The notes beneath the pieces are model-generated. The model did not search any database and was not told the origin of the DNA. It saw only the letters and a list, made by a program, of their open reading frames with translations. Of a DNA stretch of 37,197 bases, positions 1 to 7,649 are shown one piece after another. Each line of letters opens with the position of its first letter. Position 1 is the first letter of the stretch. Location: assembly GCA_015065925.1 (NCBI GenBank), contig SVPL01000023.1, positions 1 to 37,197 on the forward strand, in the 5' to 3' direction. The translations under genes were made by a program, and so were the position numbers. Origin of the DNA: Oscillospiraceae bacterium (lineage in GTDB: Bacteria > Bacillota > Clostridia > Oscillospirales > Acutalibacteraceae).

Positions 1-93
1 GTTACAATCCTTCAAAATAATATGAAAGATTGTTGTCAATTTGTTGTCAACTCGGATTTGAGATGCCGAAAACCCTTGATTTTACTGGGTTTT
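1..93. other. Non-coding left edge with direct repeats
   Basis: Lies just past the 3' end of lysS. Two copies of TTGTTGTCAA (30-39 and 41-50) sit 11 bases apart. Near 68-95 the arms AAAACCC and GGGTTTT flank an AT-rich loop, giving a weak hairpin with a T-run on the plus strand. No convincing gene or tRNA is visible. The combination resembles sequence flanking tyrosine-integrase attachment sites in Firmicutes, but that is recall of a pattern and not a demonstrated att site. It could also just be a weak terminator for lysS. Confidence 0.35.
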
Positions 94-1602
94 TTAGTCG
101 AGAGGCTTCATCGTGGGGAAGAGGATAACTTCTCTGATTGAATCGGAGCCAGTGAGGAGCATAACTGCTCTATCAATACCAATTCCCATACCGCCTGTTG
201 GGGGCATACCGTACTCAAGGGCGGTGAGGAAGTCCTCGTCAAGCATCTCGGTTTCGTCGTCGCCGCGGTCGCGGAGCTCCAACTGCTTCATAAAGCGGGC
301 GCGTTGGTCGATGGGGTCGTTAAGCTCGGAATAAGCGTTAGCAAGCTCACTATGACATACGAAAAGCTCAAAACGCTCGGTAAGGCGGGGATCCTCAGGG
401 GATGCCTTGGTAAGAGGCGAAACCTCTACGGGGTACATTGTAATAAAGGTGGGCTGAATAAGCTTTTCCTCTACGCGCTGGTCAAAGCAAGCATAAAGTG
501 CGTTACCCCAAGTTTTGTCGGCAGTTTCGGCAAGCTCAACACCCTTTTCGGCGGCTGCGGCTACCGCTTCAGCGTCATCGGTAATGGCATCAAAATCAAT
601 ACCAAGATACTCTTTTACAGCCTCAACCATAGTCATACGACGCCAACCGGGTGTGAGGTCGATTTTTTCGCCAAGCCACTCTACCTCATAGGTACCCAAA
701 ATCTCTTTAGCGGCGCCCGAGATAATTCCCTCGGCAATATCCATCATATCGTGGAAATCGGCATAAGCCTCATAGAGCTCGACGGTGGTAAACTCGGGAT
801 TATGCTTGGTGTCCATACCCTCGTTACGGAAGATACGACCAATTTCATAAACTCTATCCATACCGCCAACGATTAAACGCTTTAAGGGAAGCTCGGTGGC
901 AATACGCATATACATATCCAAATCGAGTGTGTTGTGATGTGTAATAAAAGGACGGGCGGCGGCGCCACCTGCGATGGTGTTAAGTACGGGAGTTTCTACC
1001 TCAATATACTTTCTGTCGTCAAGATATTTACGCATAAATTTAATGAACTGAGAACGGATGATAAAGTTACGCTTAACCTCGGGATTAACAATTAAATCCA
1101 CATATCTCTGACGGTATCTTGTATCGGTATCCTTAAGACCGTGGAATTTTTCGGGAAGGGGTAAAAGTGATTTGCTGAGAAGTGTTAATTTTTGTGCGTG
1201 AACCGAAATCTCCTCGGTTTTTGTTTTAAACACAAAGCCCTCAAAGCCGATAATATCACCGATATCGTACTTTTTAAATGCGGCGTATTCTTCCTCGCCA
1301 ACATCATCACGGCGAACATAAGCCTGAATTTTGCCTGTTGAATCCTGAATGGTGCAGAAGCTTGCCTTACCCATAATACGGCGGGCAATCATACGGCCTG
1401 CAATGCTAACGGTTTTTTCTTCATATTCCTCAAAATTCGCTTTAATATTTTCGGAATCGGCGTCTACATTATATTTTGTTACCTTAAAGGGGTCTTTGCC
1501 GTTTGCCTGAAGGTCTGCCAATTTATCACGGCGAACCTGCAAAATTTCGCTTAATTCTTCCTTAGTCATTTCCTCTGCGGGATTTTGTACCTGCTCAGAC
1601 AT
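94..1602 (-). CDS. lysS: Lysine--tRNA ligase (class II LysRS)
   Basis: Charges tRNA-Lys with lysine in the cytoplasm, using ATP. The 502-residue length is normal for bacterial LysRS. An N-terminal OB-fold anticodon-binding domain covers roughly residues 60-155. The class II catalytic core follows: motif 2 reads FRNEGMDTKHNPEF (258-271), and motif 3 contains GIGIDR (473-478) close to the C-terminus. The start has an AGAAAGGATG-type ribosome site a few bases upstream. It is the second gene after greA, a common Firmicutes pairing, but a terminator-like hairpin lies in the 59-base gap. Expression therefore probably depends on readthrough from the greA promoter, since no promoter fits between hairpin and start. 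Identity is secure; the regulatory idea is inference. Confidence 0.97.
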   Translation of the reverse strand: MSEQVQNPAEEMTKEELSEILQVRRDKLADLQANGKDPFKVTKYNVDADSENIKANFEEYEEKTVSIAGRMIARRIMGKASFCTIQDSTGKIQAYVRRDDVGEEEYAAFKKYDIGDIIGFEGFVFKTKTEEISVHAQKLTLLSKSLLPLPEKFHGLKDTDTRYRQRYVDLIVNPEVKRNFIIRSQFIKFMRKYLDDRKYIEVETPVLNTIAGGAAARPFITHHNTLDLDMYMRIATELPLKRLIVGGMDRVYEIGRIFRNEGMDTKHNPEFTTVELYEAYADFHDMMDIAEGIISGAAKEILGTYEVEWLGEKIDLTPGWRRMTMVEAVKEYLGIDFDAITDDAEAVAAAAEKGVELAETADKTWGNALYACFDQRVEEKLIQPTFITMYPVEVSPLTKASPEDPRLTERFELFVCHSELANAYSELNDPIDQRARFMKQLELRDRGDDETEMLDEDFLTALEYGMPPTGGMGIGIDRAVMLLTGSDSIREVILFPTMKPLD

Positions 1603-1624
1603 AAAGTCAACATCCTTTCTGTTT

Positions 1625-1653
1625 TATAAAAAATGGGCAGGAAATACCTGCCC
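1625..1653 (-). terminator. Terminator-like hairpin between greA and lysS
   Basis: On the minus strand GGGCAGG-TATTT-CCTGCCC (1653-1635) is followed at once by ATTTTTTAT. This is a 7-bp GC-rich stem with a U-tract, the form of an intrinsic terminator. It ends only about 23 bases before the lysS start, so it can end greA transcripts or act as a partial terminator that sets the greA:lysS ratio. Confidence 0.75.
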
Positions 1654-1661
1654 TGCTAAAA

Positions 1662-2138
1662 TTACTGCTTTTCGATTGCAAGTATTTTAAATAATACCTT
1701 ATCTCCGCCTAAGTCTACCTCTACCTCGTCGTCAACTGAATGACCGATAAGAGCTTTGCCTACGGGGGATTCGTCAGAGATTTTATCATTCATAGGGTCA
1801 GCTTCGGCAGAGCCTACAATGCTGTAGGTAAATTCTTCTTCCATATCGGAATCAAAAATCTTTACCTTAACGCCAACCGCCACTTTATCAAGGGCGATAT
1901 CATCTTCTGATATTATTTCATAATTTTTAAGCATAGACTCAAGCTCTACAATACGAGCTTCGATTTTAGCCTGCTCATTTTTAGCGTCGTCATATTCGCT
2001 GTTTTCCGAAAGGTCACCATAACCGCGAGCAACCTTAATGCGCTCGGCGATATCCTTTCTGCCATTGGTTTTTAAGTTTTCCAACTCGTCCTGAAGTTTT
2101 TTAAGGCCTTCCTCGGTGAACTTGTAAATTTTAGCCAT
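1662..2138 (-). CDS. greA: Transcription elongation factor GreA
   Basis: Enters the secondary channel of backtracked RNA polymerase and stimulates transcript cleavage. The 158 residues match GreA length. The N-terminal half (about 1-75) is a helical coiled-coil hairpin. Its tip carries ARGYGDLSENSEY (around 37-49), including the conserved acidic pair D42/E45 that positions the catalytic metal. The C-terminal half is the FKBP-like domain. The start is supported by GAAAGGA upstream. The gene has its own strong promoter at 2223-2251 and is followed by a hairpin and lysS. Identity is clear. Confidence 0.96.
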   Translation of the reverse strand: MAKIYKFTEEGLKKLQDELENLKTNGRKDIAERIKVARGYGDLSENSEYDDAKNEQAKIEARIVELESMLKNYEIISEDDIALDKVAVGVKVKIFDSDMEEEFTYSIVGSAEADPMNDKISDESPVGKALIGHSVDDEVEVDLGGDKVLFKILAIEKQ

Positions 2139-2177
2139 AACTCAATAATTCCTTTCAAATGGTTTATACAAAACAGA

Positions 2178-2199
2178 AAGTCGGAAATCCATCCGACTT
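2178..2199 (-). promoter_or_regulatory. Leader hairpin upstream of greA
   Basis: The greA transcript leader contains AAGTCGGA-TGGATT-TCCGACTT, a perfect 8-bp stem, followed by TTCTGTTTTGT. It lies between the promoter (start point near 2216) and the greA ribosome site. It may be an attenuator or a stabilising 5' hairpin. The U-tract is imperfect, so the function is uncertain. Confidence 0.5.
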
Positions 2200-2222
2200 C
2201 TTAGCATAAACATAATACATCT

Positions 2223-2251
2223 ATTATAATCACTAAAGTCGTTTTTGTCAA
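2223..2251 (-). promoter_or_regulatory. SigA-type promoter for greA-lysS
   Basis: On the minus strand TTGACA (2251-2246) and TATAAT (2228-2223) are separated by exactly 17 bases, a full vegetative consensus. Predicted start of transcription is near 2216, giving a leader of about 80 bases. Confidence 0.88.
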
Positions 2252-2380
2252 TAGTAATTTATGTGAAATTTTAATGTGGATTTTTTGTGCAGATTATCAC
2301 ATAAACGAGATATTTTAGCTCACTATGACAGTATATGTGATAAATATTGATTTTATTAGCACTCTTTAACGCTTTTTTTC

Positions 2381-2409
2381 TTGACTTTTCGCCCGATTAC
2401 TGATATAAT
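2381..2409 (+). promoter_or_regulatory. SigA-type promoter for rpsF-ssb-rpsR
   Basis: TTGACT (2381-2386), a 17-base spacer and TATAAT (2404-2409). Transcription should begin near 2415-2417, just before the leader hairpins. It faces away from the greA promoter across an AT-rich gap. Confidence 0.88.
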
Positions 2410-2415
2410 AACAAG

Positions 2416-2465
2416 GCTATTGAAATAATAGCTCCTTGCTTCGCTCGGATGGGCGAGGCCACAAG
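2416..2465 (+). promoter_or_regulatory. Structured rpsF leader, candidate S6:S18 autoregulatory element
   Basis: Two hairpins occupy the short leader. The first pairs GCTATT with AATAGC (2416-2432). The second pairs CTTCGCTC with GGGCGAGG around a GGAT loop (2439-2458). An outer CTTG/CAAG stem (2435-2438 with 2462-2465) leaves an asymmetric C-rich bulge CCA at 2459-2461. Known rpsF leaders that bind the S6:S18 complex use a hairpin with an asymmetric C-rich bulge mimicking the 16S site, and the position here fits. The structure is visible; assignment to that RNA family is inference. Confidence 0.55.
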
Positions 2466-2486
2466 TCCAAAAGGAGGTGCAACAAA

Positions 2487-2771
2487 ATGACCAACAAGTA
2501 CGAAGCAGTCCTCATTTTTTCTGTATTAAATAAGGACGAAGCCGCCATTGCAGCAATGGTAGAAAAGTTCAAGGCTTTAATCGAGGCTAACGGTACGGTT
2601 GAGGGTGTTGACGAATGGGGTAAACGCCGTTTGGCTTATCTTATTGATGATGAGACCGAAGGTTACTACGCTATCTACACCTTTGAATCCGCACCCGAGT
2701 TCCCCGCTGAGCTTGAGCGTGTAGCTAAGATCACTGAAGGTGTTCTTCGCGTTATGACCGTTAGAAAGTAA
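2487..2771 (+). CDS. rpsF: 30S ribosomal protein S6
   Basis: Small-subunit platform protein that binds 16S rRNA as a heterodimer with S18. The ATG at 2487 is chosen because AAGGAGGTG lies just upstream at 2471-2479. It gives 94 residues, the normal S6 size. A longer in-frame TTG start at 2436 would translate through the leader hairpins and is unlikely. Typical S6 features are the N-terminal YEAVLIF strand and WGKRRLAY near residue 45. First gene of the conserved rpsF-ssb-rpsR operon, with a structured leader upstream that may bind S6:S18. Confidence 0.96.
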   Translation: MTNKYEAVLIFSVLNKDEAAIAAMVEKFKALIEANGTVEGVDEWGKRRLAYLIDDETEGYYAIYTFESAPEFPAELERVAKITEGVLRVMTVRK

Positions 2772-2787
2772 GAAAGGAGCAAAATTT

Positions 2788-3225
2788 ATGCTTAATGTTG
2801 TTGTTTTATCCGGCAGACTTACTGCAGACCCCGAACTGAAAACAACCGCAAACGGAATAAGCGTATGCAGTTTTTCTATAGCTGTTGAGCGCCGTTTTAA
2901 ATCCGGTGAGGAGCGTCAGTCCGATTTTATTAATATTGTTACTTGGCGTTCAAGTGCTGAATTTGTTTCCAAATACTTTAAAAAAGGTCAAATGATCGCC
3001 ATCCGCGGTTCAATTCAAACCCGCAGATATCAGGATAAAGACGGTAACAATCGCACCGCATTTGAGGTTGTAGCTGATGATGTTCAGTTTGCTGATTTTG
3101 CAAGACGCGAGGGTGACGCCGCTTCTATGCCCGCTGCCCCTGCCGCTACTCCCGCCAGCTATTCTAATGCCGGCGCAGGCGACTTCACATCTATTGATGA
3201 TGTTGATGAGGATTTACCATTTTAA
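2788..3225 (+). CDS. ssb: Single-stranded DNA-binding protein
   Basis: Coats single-stranded DNA during replication, repair and recombination. The 145 residues comprise an N-terminal OB-fold (about 1-105, beginning MLNVVVLSGRLT), a short Pro/Ala-rich linker and the acidic tip DVDEDLPF that recruits partner proteins. AAAGGAGC precedes the ATG. It sits between rpsF and rpsR, the standard bacterial order. DprA and TopA, which act on the same substrates, are encoded elsewhere in the window. Confidence 0.97.
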   Translation: MLNVVVLSGRLTADPELKTTANGISVCSFSIAVERRFKSGEERQSDFINIVTWRSSAEFVSKYFKKGQMIAIRGSIQTRRYQDKDGNNRTAFEVVADDVQFADFARREGDAASMPAAPAATPASYSNAGAGDFTSIDDVDEDLPF

Positions 3226-3277
3226 ATTAAGTCCCATCTAAAATCTACCTATTATTCAGAAAGGAATGACTTCTGCA

Positions 3278-3517
3278 ATGGAAAAGAACGAAAGACCCGC
3301 ACGCAGAAAGAGCCGTAAAAAGGTTTGCCACTTCTGTGTTGATCGCGTTGAGGTTATCGATTATAAGGATGTAGCTCGTCTTCGCAAGTTTGTATCCGAG
3401 AGAGCTAAAATTCTCCCCCGCCGTGTAACCGGCACTTGCGCAAAGCATCAAAGAGAGCTCACTACTGCTATTAAGAGAGCTCGTCAGGTTGCTTTACTTC
3501 CTTACGTAGCCGACTAA
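3278..3517 (+). CDS. rpsR: 30S ribosomal protein S18
   Basis: Platform protein that pairs with S6 on 16S rRNA. The second in-frame ATG at 3278 is preferred: the ribosome site AGAAAGGA ends at 3265, abutting the first ATG (3266) but about 12 bases from the second. This gives 79 residues, the usual S18 length. The sequence is basic with the S18 pattern [20 protein letters not shown]. Last gene of the operon, followed by a strong terminator at 3568-3604. Confidence 0.94.
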   Translation: MEKNERPARRKSRKKVCHFCVDRVEVIDYKDVARLRKFVSERAKILPRRVTGTCAKHQRELTTAIKRARQVALLPYVAD

Positions 3518-3530
3518 ACGCCAAGCGTTT
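3516..3530. repeat. Short palindrome overlapping the rpsR stop
   Basis: AAACGCCAAGCGTTT is an inverted repeat (AAACGC/GCGTTT) that begins inside the rpsR stop codon and is followed by TTATTT. It matches 14 of 15 bases of a palindrome at 23874-23888. A related segment, GCGTGGCGTTT, lies at 3608-3618. It may be a small interspersed repeat or a weak terminator. Confidence 0.5.
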
Positions 3531-3567
3531 TTATTTCGACATAGTTTTTAACTAATTCGAAGTTTCA

Positions 3568-3604
3568 TTCCGCGACCGCATAATTTGTGGTTGCGGAATT
3601 TTTT
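3568..3604 (+). terminator. Intrinsic terminator of rpsF-ssb-rpsR
   Basis: A 13-bp stem with a few G-U pairs (TTCCGCGACCGCA with TGTGGTTGCGGAA, loop TAATT) is followed by a run of Ts. It lies 50 bases after rpsR, in the 273-base gap before the convergent cyclophilin gene. Confidence 0.88.
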
Positions 3605-3751
3605 AATGCGTGGCGTTTTAAAAATCGCCTTAAATTTGCAATCTATTAAGACGCGGGGTAAAGGTCACGCCCCATTTTCAAACCTATTCGTAATAAACAG
3701 AATAAACAGACCTAGTCTGCATTTCACAAAACCCTTTCACAATATAAATTA

Positions 3752-3782
3752 ACCCCCGCCATCTTGAAAGATAACGGGGTTA
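3752..3782. terminator. Hairpin after the cyclophilin gene
   Basis: AACCCC and GGGGTT arms extend inward through ATCTT/AAGAT, giving about 14 pairs with a one-base bulge. It lies just past the minus-strand stop at 3791. The following U-tract on the minus strand is poor (AATTTATATT); the plus strand reads AGTATTTTA. Probably a terminator usable from either side. Confidence 0.6.
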
Positions 3783-3790
3783 GTATTTTA

Positions 3791-4558
3791 CTATACTATT
3801 TTAATTGTTTCAATAACGGGTTGCTTACCTGCGGGGACTGTACCGTTATCGTCGGTGGCAACAGATTTTCCGTACTTGCAAACCGCGTCTACAACATCCA
3901 TACCTTCGGTAACTCTGCCAAAGGCGGCGTAGCTGCCATCCAAGAAGGTGCTATCTGCATCACAAATAAAAAACTGAGATGAGCCTGAATTAAAGGCTCT
4001 TTCAATATCGGATTTTGCATCGGCAGGAAGGTCTGACATTTTATATCCCATTGAAAGATATTGCTCATAGCTTGAACCGCTTCTTGCCATTGAGATTGTA
4101 CCACGAATATGGGAAATATTATTTGTATGGCCATTAAGGGAAAATTCACCCGCAATATCGTGCTCTGAACCGCCTGTGCCGTTACCGTCGGGGTCTCCGC
4201 CCTGCATCATAAAGCCTTGAATAATTCTATGGAAGGTGAGACCGTCATAAAAGCCATCCTTGGCAAGTTTTACAAAATTTGTAACAGTTACAGGCGCCTC
4301 GTCTTTGTACAAATCAAGCTTGATTGTACCGTAATCCTTAATAACAATTTCAGCCTTTACAACATCTGTTTTAGTGCTGTTTTGAATATTTGTTTTTTGG
4401 CTGCTTTCATCTGTAGACTCATTTTTTTCGCTACTGTTATTAGTAAAAAGAGTTTCGTCGGCGGATGAAGTATTTTCATCACCACCGCAGGCGGCAAAGG
4501 AAAATATCATAACAAAGGTAAGAGTCAAAGCAAAAATAATTTTTAAAGTGTTTTTCAT
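3791..4558 (-). CDS. Secreted cyclophilin-type peptidyl-prolyl isomerase lipoprotein
   Basis: Probably catalyses cis-trans isomerisation of proline bonds in exported proteins on the outer face of the membrane. The ATG at 4558 is chosen because a GAGGT ribosome site lies 10 bases upstream, inside the longer frame from 4573. The protein has 255 residues. A lipoprotein signal peptide ends in FSFAAC with the lipidated cysteine at residue 24. A Ser/Asn/Glu-rich linker of about 45 residues follows, then a cyclophilin domain containing FHRIIQGFMMQGGDP. It follows the ABC ATPase gene but is separated from it by a strong terminator, so it may depend on readthrough or an unseen promoter. Confidence 0.93.
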   Translation of the reverse strand: MKNTLKIIFALTLTFVMIFSFAACGGDENTSSADETLFTNNSSEKNESTDESSQKTNIQNSTKTDVVKAEIVIKDYGTIKLDLYKDEAPVTVTNFVKLAKDGFYDGLTFHRIIQGFMMQGGDPDGNGTGGSEHDIAGEFSLNGHTNNISHIRGTISMARSGSSYEQYLSMGYKMSDLPADAKSDIERAFNSGSSQFFICDADSTFLDGSYAAFGRVTEGMDVVDAVCKYGKSVATDDNGTVPAGKQPVIETIKIV

Positions 4559-4575
4559 TATTTTATACCTCATTT

Positions 4576-4608
4576 AAAAATTAAGCCGCCGTGGTCGCCA
4601 CGGCGGCT
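4576..4608 (-). terminator. Intrinsic terminator after the ABC ATPase gene
   Basis: On the minus strand AGCCGCCGTGG-CGA-CCACGGCGGCT (4608-4584) is a perfect 11-bp GC-rich stem with a three-base loop, followed by TAATTTTT. It sits between the ATPase stop and the cyclophilin start. Confidence 0.9.
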
Positions 4609-4625
4609 GACTTAATTATTTTAAA

Positions 4626-5768
4626 TTAGTTACAGATAGTAACCTCAGTATCCTTATCAAAGAGATGGATACGAGAAGGCTCAAGAGTAATCTTGATGGT
4701 GTCGCCGGGACGAGCAGTGTTAGAGGGATCAACACGGGCGTTAAGAGGATGACCTTCACAATTTGTGAAGAGATAGGTTTCAGCACCCATAAGCTCGGTA
4801 ACCTCAACATTAGTTTCAACAATACCCTCGGGGAATTTCTCGAGTAATTCAGGCTCATTGTGAACATGCTCAGGACGAATACCGATGATAACTTCCTTAT
4901 CAATATAAGGAACAAGAGCATCGTCAGTGTTCTTGGTTGCGGGTAACTTAATCCTATACTTAACACCTGCACGGGTTTTGGTATCTTCAGAGCCGAACTC
5001 TACAAAGAAGTCCTCGCCATCCTTAAGAACCTTACCGTCGATAAAGTTCATTTGAGGAGAACCGATAAATCCTGCAACGAACATATTGCAAGGCTTATCA
5101 TAAAGAACCTGAGGAGTATCACACTGCTGAATAAGACCGTCCTTCATAACAACGATACGAGTACCCATTGTCATAGCCTCGGTCTGGTCATGGGTAACAT
5201 AGATGAAGGTGGTGCCTAATTTCTGATGAAGCTTAGTAAGCTCGGTACGCATCTGTGCACGAAGCTTAGCATCCAAGTTGGAAAGGGGTTCGTCAAGAAG
5301 GAATACCTTAGGCTCACGAACGATAGCACGACCTAAAGCAACACGCTGACGCTGACCACCGGACAAAGCCTTGGGCTTACGCTCAAGAAGATGCTCAATA
5401 TCCAAAATACGGGCAGCTTCTTCAACTCTGCGGCGAATTTCTTCTTTAGAAGTCTTGCGGAGCTTAAGACCGAAAGCCATATTATCAAAAACAGTCATAT
5501 GGGGATAAAGAGCATAGTTCTGGAACACCATTGCAATATCTCTATCCTTAGGAGCTACATCATTTACCAAACGGTCGCCGATAAAAAGCTCACCGCTGCT
5601 GATTTCTTCCAAGCCGGCAACCATACGAAGGGTGGTTGACTTACCGCAACCGGAAGGACCAACAAGGATAATAAATTCTTTATCCTGAATTTCAAGATTA
5701 AAATCCGAAACAGCGATAACGCCGCCGGGATACTTTTTGTAGATGTGTTTAAGTGACAAACTTGCCAT
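4626..5768 (-). CDS. Carbohydrate ABC transporter ATP-binding protein, MsmK/MsmX/UgpC type
   Basis: Hydrolyses ATP to drive sugar uptake by CUT1-family importers. The 380 residues show Walker [10 protein letters not shown] (37-45), Q-loop Q83, signature LSGGQRQR (135-142), Walker B VFLLDEP (155-161) and switch histidine H193. A C-terminal OB/TOBE regulatory region follows from about residue 235. AGGAGGT precedes the ATG. No permease or solute-binding gene is adjacent. In Firmicutes such stand-alone ATPases (MsmX, MsmK) are known to power several sugar importers encoded elsewhere; that role here is inference from the orphan context. A candidate promoter lies at 5823-5830. Confidence 0.93.
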   Translation of the reverse strand: MASLSLKHIYKKYPGGVIAVSDFNLEIQDKEFIILVGPSGCGKSTTLRMVAGLEEISSGELFIGDRLVNDVAPKDRDIAMVFQNYALYPHMTVFDNMAFGLKLRKTSKEEIRRRVEEAARILDIEHLLERKPKALSGGQRQRVALGRAIVREPKVFLLDEPLSNLDAKLRAQMRTELTKLHQKLGTTFIYVTHDQTEAMTMGTRIVVMKDGLIQQCDTPQVLYDKPCNMFVAGFIGSPQMNFIDGKVLKDGEDFFVEFGSEDTKTRAGVKYRIKLPATKNTDDALVPYIDKEVIIGIRPEHVHNEPELLEKFPEGIVETNVEVTELMGAETYLFTNCEGHPLNARVDPSNTARPGDTIKITLEPSRIHLFDKDTEVTICN

Positions 5769-5822
5769 TAGAGTGACCTCCTAAATATTTGACGGTACAT
5801 TCTTCCGCCATATTACCTATAT

Positions 5823-5830
5823 ATTATATC
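5823..5830 (-). promoter_or_regulatory. Candidate extended -10 promoter for the ABC ATPase gene
   Basis: On the minus strand TGATATAAT gives TATAAT at 5828-5823 with the TG of an extended -10 element. No good TTGACA is present 17 bases upstream. It would give a leader of about 50 bases. The rest of the 170-base gap (5769-5938) is AT-rich and contains T- and A-runs flanked by TGCATAA-like words near 5890-5930, perhaps a weak terminator for the upstream pseudouridine synthase gene. Confidence 0.55.
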
Positions 5831-5938
5831 AACCCTATGCAAAAATTACTATACTTTATTTATCCAAATATTTATATTCACATTTGTAGAATTTGCATAA
5901 CTTTTTTAAGACTAAAAAAAAGTTGCATAAAAATTGTT

Positions 5939-6661
5939 TTATTTTGTCATTATTTTTGCATTATTTATACATTCAAGCTCGTTCACAGTTAATTCACGAA
6001 CTTCGCCTTCCAAAAGGGCTTCGGGCAATTCAAGTCCCGCAAAGGACACCCTTTTAAGCTCATTAACACCTAGGTCAAAAATACCGAACATTCTTTTAAT
6101 TTGGTGATATTTTCCTTCGGTAATTGTTACAAACGCTGTGTGTTTATCCTTTAAAATTTCAAGGGTGGCAGAAGAAAGCTCTGTACCGTCTGCAAGGGTA
6201 AGCCCCTCTTTGAACTTGGGAATTAACTCCTCCCCCACATCCCCGTCCAACGTAACAAAATACTTCTTAGGGATTTTGTTGTTCGGGGATAAAAGCTTGT
6301 GAGCAAAATCGCCATCGTTGGTTATAATAAGCAACCCCGTTGTATCCTTATCCAATCTGCCTACAGGAAATAAATCTCTGCGGCGAAGTTCATCGGGAAT
6401 TAAATCTATAACCGTCTGCTTGTTTTTATCCTCGGTGGCGGTTAAAACACCTTTTGGCTTATTCATAATAAGATAAAGGTGCTTTTTGTAATTTATAGCT
6501 TCCCCAAAAAGGCATATTTCATCCGTTTTGGGTTCTACCTTAAAGGCAATATCTCTAATCGTTTCGCCATTAACCGAAGCCTTACCCTTTAAAATTAATT
6601 TTCTGGCATCCGAGCGTGAAACTCCGCCACCTGTTGATATTATTTTATCAAGTCTTTCCAT
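5939..6661 (-). CDS. Ribosomal pseudouridine synthase, RsuA/RluB/E/F family
   Basis: Isomerises a specific uridine in rRNA to pseudouridine. The 240 residues start with an S4 RNA-binding domain (about 1-60, MERLDKIISTGGG). The catalytic domain carries GRLDKDTTGL with catalytic aspartate D104. Which rRNA position is modified cannot be read from the sequence; size and layout fit the RsuA/RluB group. It is the last gene after ispD, ispF and a small membrane-anchored protein, 11 bases from its neighbour, so probably cotranscribed. Confidence 0.93.
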   Translation of the reverse strand: MERLDKIISTGGGVSRSDARKLILKGKASVNGETIRDIAFKVEPKTDEICLFGEAINYKKHLYLIMNKPKGVLTATEDKNKQTVIDLIPDELRRRDLFPVGRLDKDTTGLLIITNDGDFAHKLLSPNNKIPKKYFVTLDGDVGEELIPKFKEGLTLADGTELSSATLEILKDKHTAFVTITEGKYHQIKRMFGIFDLGVNELKRVSFAGLELPEALLEGEVRELTVNELECINNAKIMTK

Positions 6662-6672
6662 TTAAATTCCTT

Positions 6673-7122
6673 TCAAGCAAGGGGATTTATAAATCCGTTT
6701 TCTGCCGAAAGGGCAGAAATATCTCCACCTATTATTTTTTCATCTACCACCAATAAATGGGCGTAGACATCTGTGCGATTTTCATAAACAAGATTATATG
6801 TATAAAGTGTTGCCTTGCTGCCTGCATATTTTTCAAGGTCATAGCCCGCCTTTTGTTGAATTTGCTGATACTGCTTATAAATATCGTTGAAAACATAGGG
6901 TATTTCAATTTCCTTTGATTCTTCAGCTATTTCTCTGTTAACCTTATAGCCCATATTTTCAATAAAGGCTATGCGCTCTAAGGTGTCGGTTGCGGGCTGA
7001 AGGGATACTGTATCTGCTTTATTTGATGCTTTAAAAATAACCAAGCTTAAAAGCACGATTAAAAGCACTGCAAGAAGCAAAATTTTTGATATTCCTCTTT
7101 TTGTTATAATAAATCCAAACAT
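6673..7122 (-). CDS. DUF4830-like membrane-anchored protein
   Basis: 149 residues of unknown function. An N-terminal hydrophobic segment at about residues 12-30 (KILLLAVLLIVLLSLVIF) predicts a single membrane anchor or uncleaved signal. The soluble part, probably extracytoplasmic, resembles DUF4830: it has the IAFIENMGYKV, IEIPYVFNDIYKQY, GYDLEKY and LLVVDEKIIGGDI patterns I associate with that clostridial family. AAAAGGAGTG precedes the ATG. Position between ispF and the pseudouridine synthase suggests cotranscription but gives no functional clue. The family assignment is from memory of the pattern. Confidence 0.8.
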   Translation of the reverse strand: MFGFIITKRGISKILLLAVLLIVLLSLVIFKASNKADTVSLQPATDTLERIAFIENMGYKVNREIAEESKEIEIPYVFNDIYKQYQQIQQKAGYDLEKYAGSKATLYTYNLVYENRTDVYAHLLVVDEKIIGGDISALSAENGFINPLA

Positions 7123-7175
7123 AAAAACACTCCTTTTGATATATAATTATTCAAAAGGCTGTGCAATTATGAAAT

Positions 7176-7649
7176 TTATATATTCTCTATAATGCAAACT
7201 GCGTGGGCAGCAATTCCTTTGCTTTCCCCCGTAAAACCAAGTCCCTCTTCGGTTGTGGCTTTAACGCTGACAGATGAAATATCAACACCCAAATCCTCTG
7301 CAATATTTTGACGCATTTGCTGAATATAAGGTGACATTTTAGGCTTTTGGGCAATAATGGTTGAATCTACATTGCCAACCTTAAAGCCATTTTCATTTAA
7401 AAGATTTACAACCTGCCTAAGCAGAACTCTGCTATCGGCATCCTTAAATACGTTATCGGTTGGTGGAAAATGCTTACCAATATCACCAAGAGCGGCGGCA
7501 CCAAGTAAAGCATCAGAAATGGCGTGTAACAAAACATCGGCATCGGAATGACCTAAAAGTCCCACATCAGACGGGATTTCTACACCGCCTATAATACATT
7601 TTCTGCCCTCCACCAGCCTATGAACATCATAACCGTGACCTATTCGCAT
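7176..7649 (-). CDS. ispF: 2-C-methyl-D-erythritol 2,4-cyclodiphosphate synthase
   Basis: Fifth step of the MEP isoprenoid pathway: cyclises CDP-methylerythritol 2-phosphate with loss of CMP. The 157 residues match the usual length. The metal ligands D8 and H10 lie in GHGYDVHRL, and H42 follows GHSDADV. Its start codon overlaps the ispD stop, so the two are translationally coupled and supply sequential pathway activities. The enzyme is expected to be a trimer. Confidence 0.96.
   Translation of the reverse strand: MRIGHGYDVHRLVEGRKCIIGGVEIPSDVGLLGHSDADVLLHAISDALLGAAALGDIGKHFPPTDNVFKDADSRVLLRQVVNLLNENGFKVGNVDSTIIAQKPKMSPYIQQMRQNIAEDLGVDISSVSVKATTEEGLGFTGESKGIAAHAVCIIENI

Noticed and set aside
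304..876. A 190-codon plus-strand open frame
   Set aside because: It is antisense to lysS, lacks a ribosome site and has no recognisable protein features.
2436..2486. N-terminal extension of S6 from an upstream TTG
   Set aside because: It would cross the leader hairpins and the AAGGAGGTG ribosome site, and S6 has normal length from the ATG at 2487.
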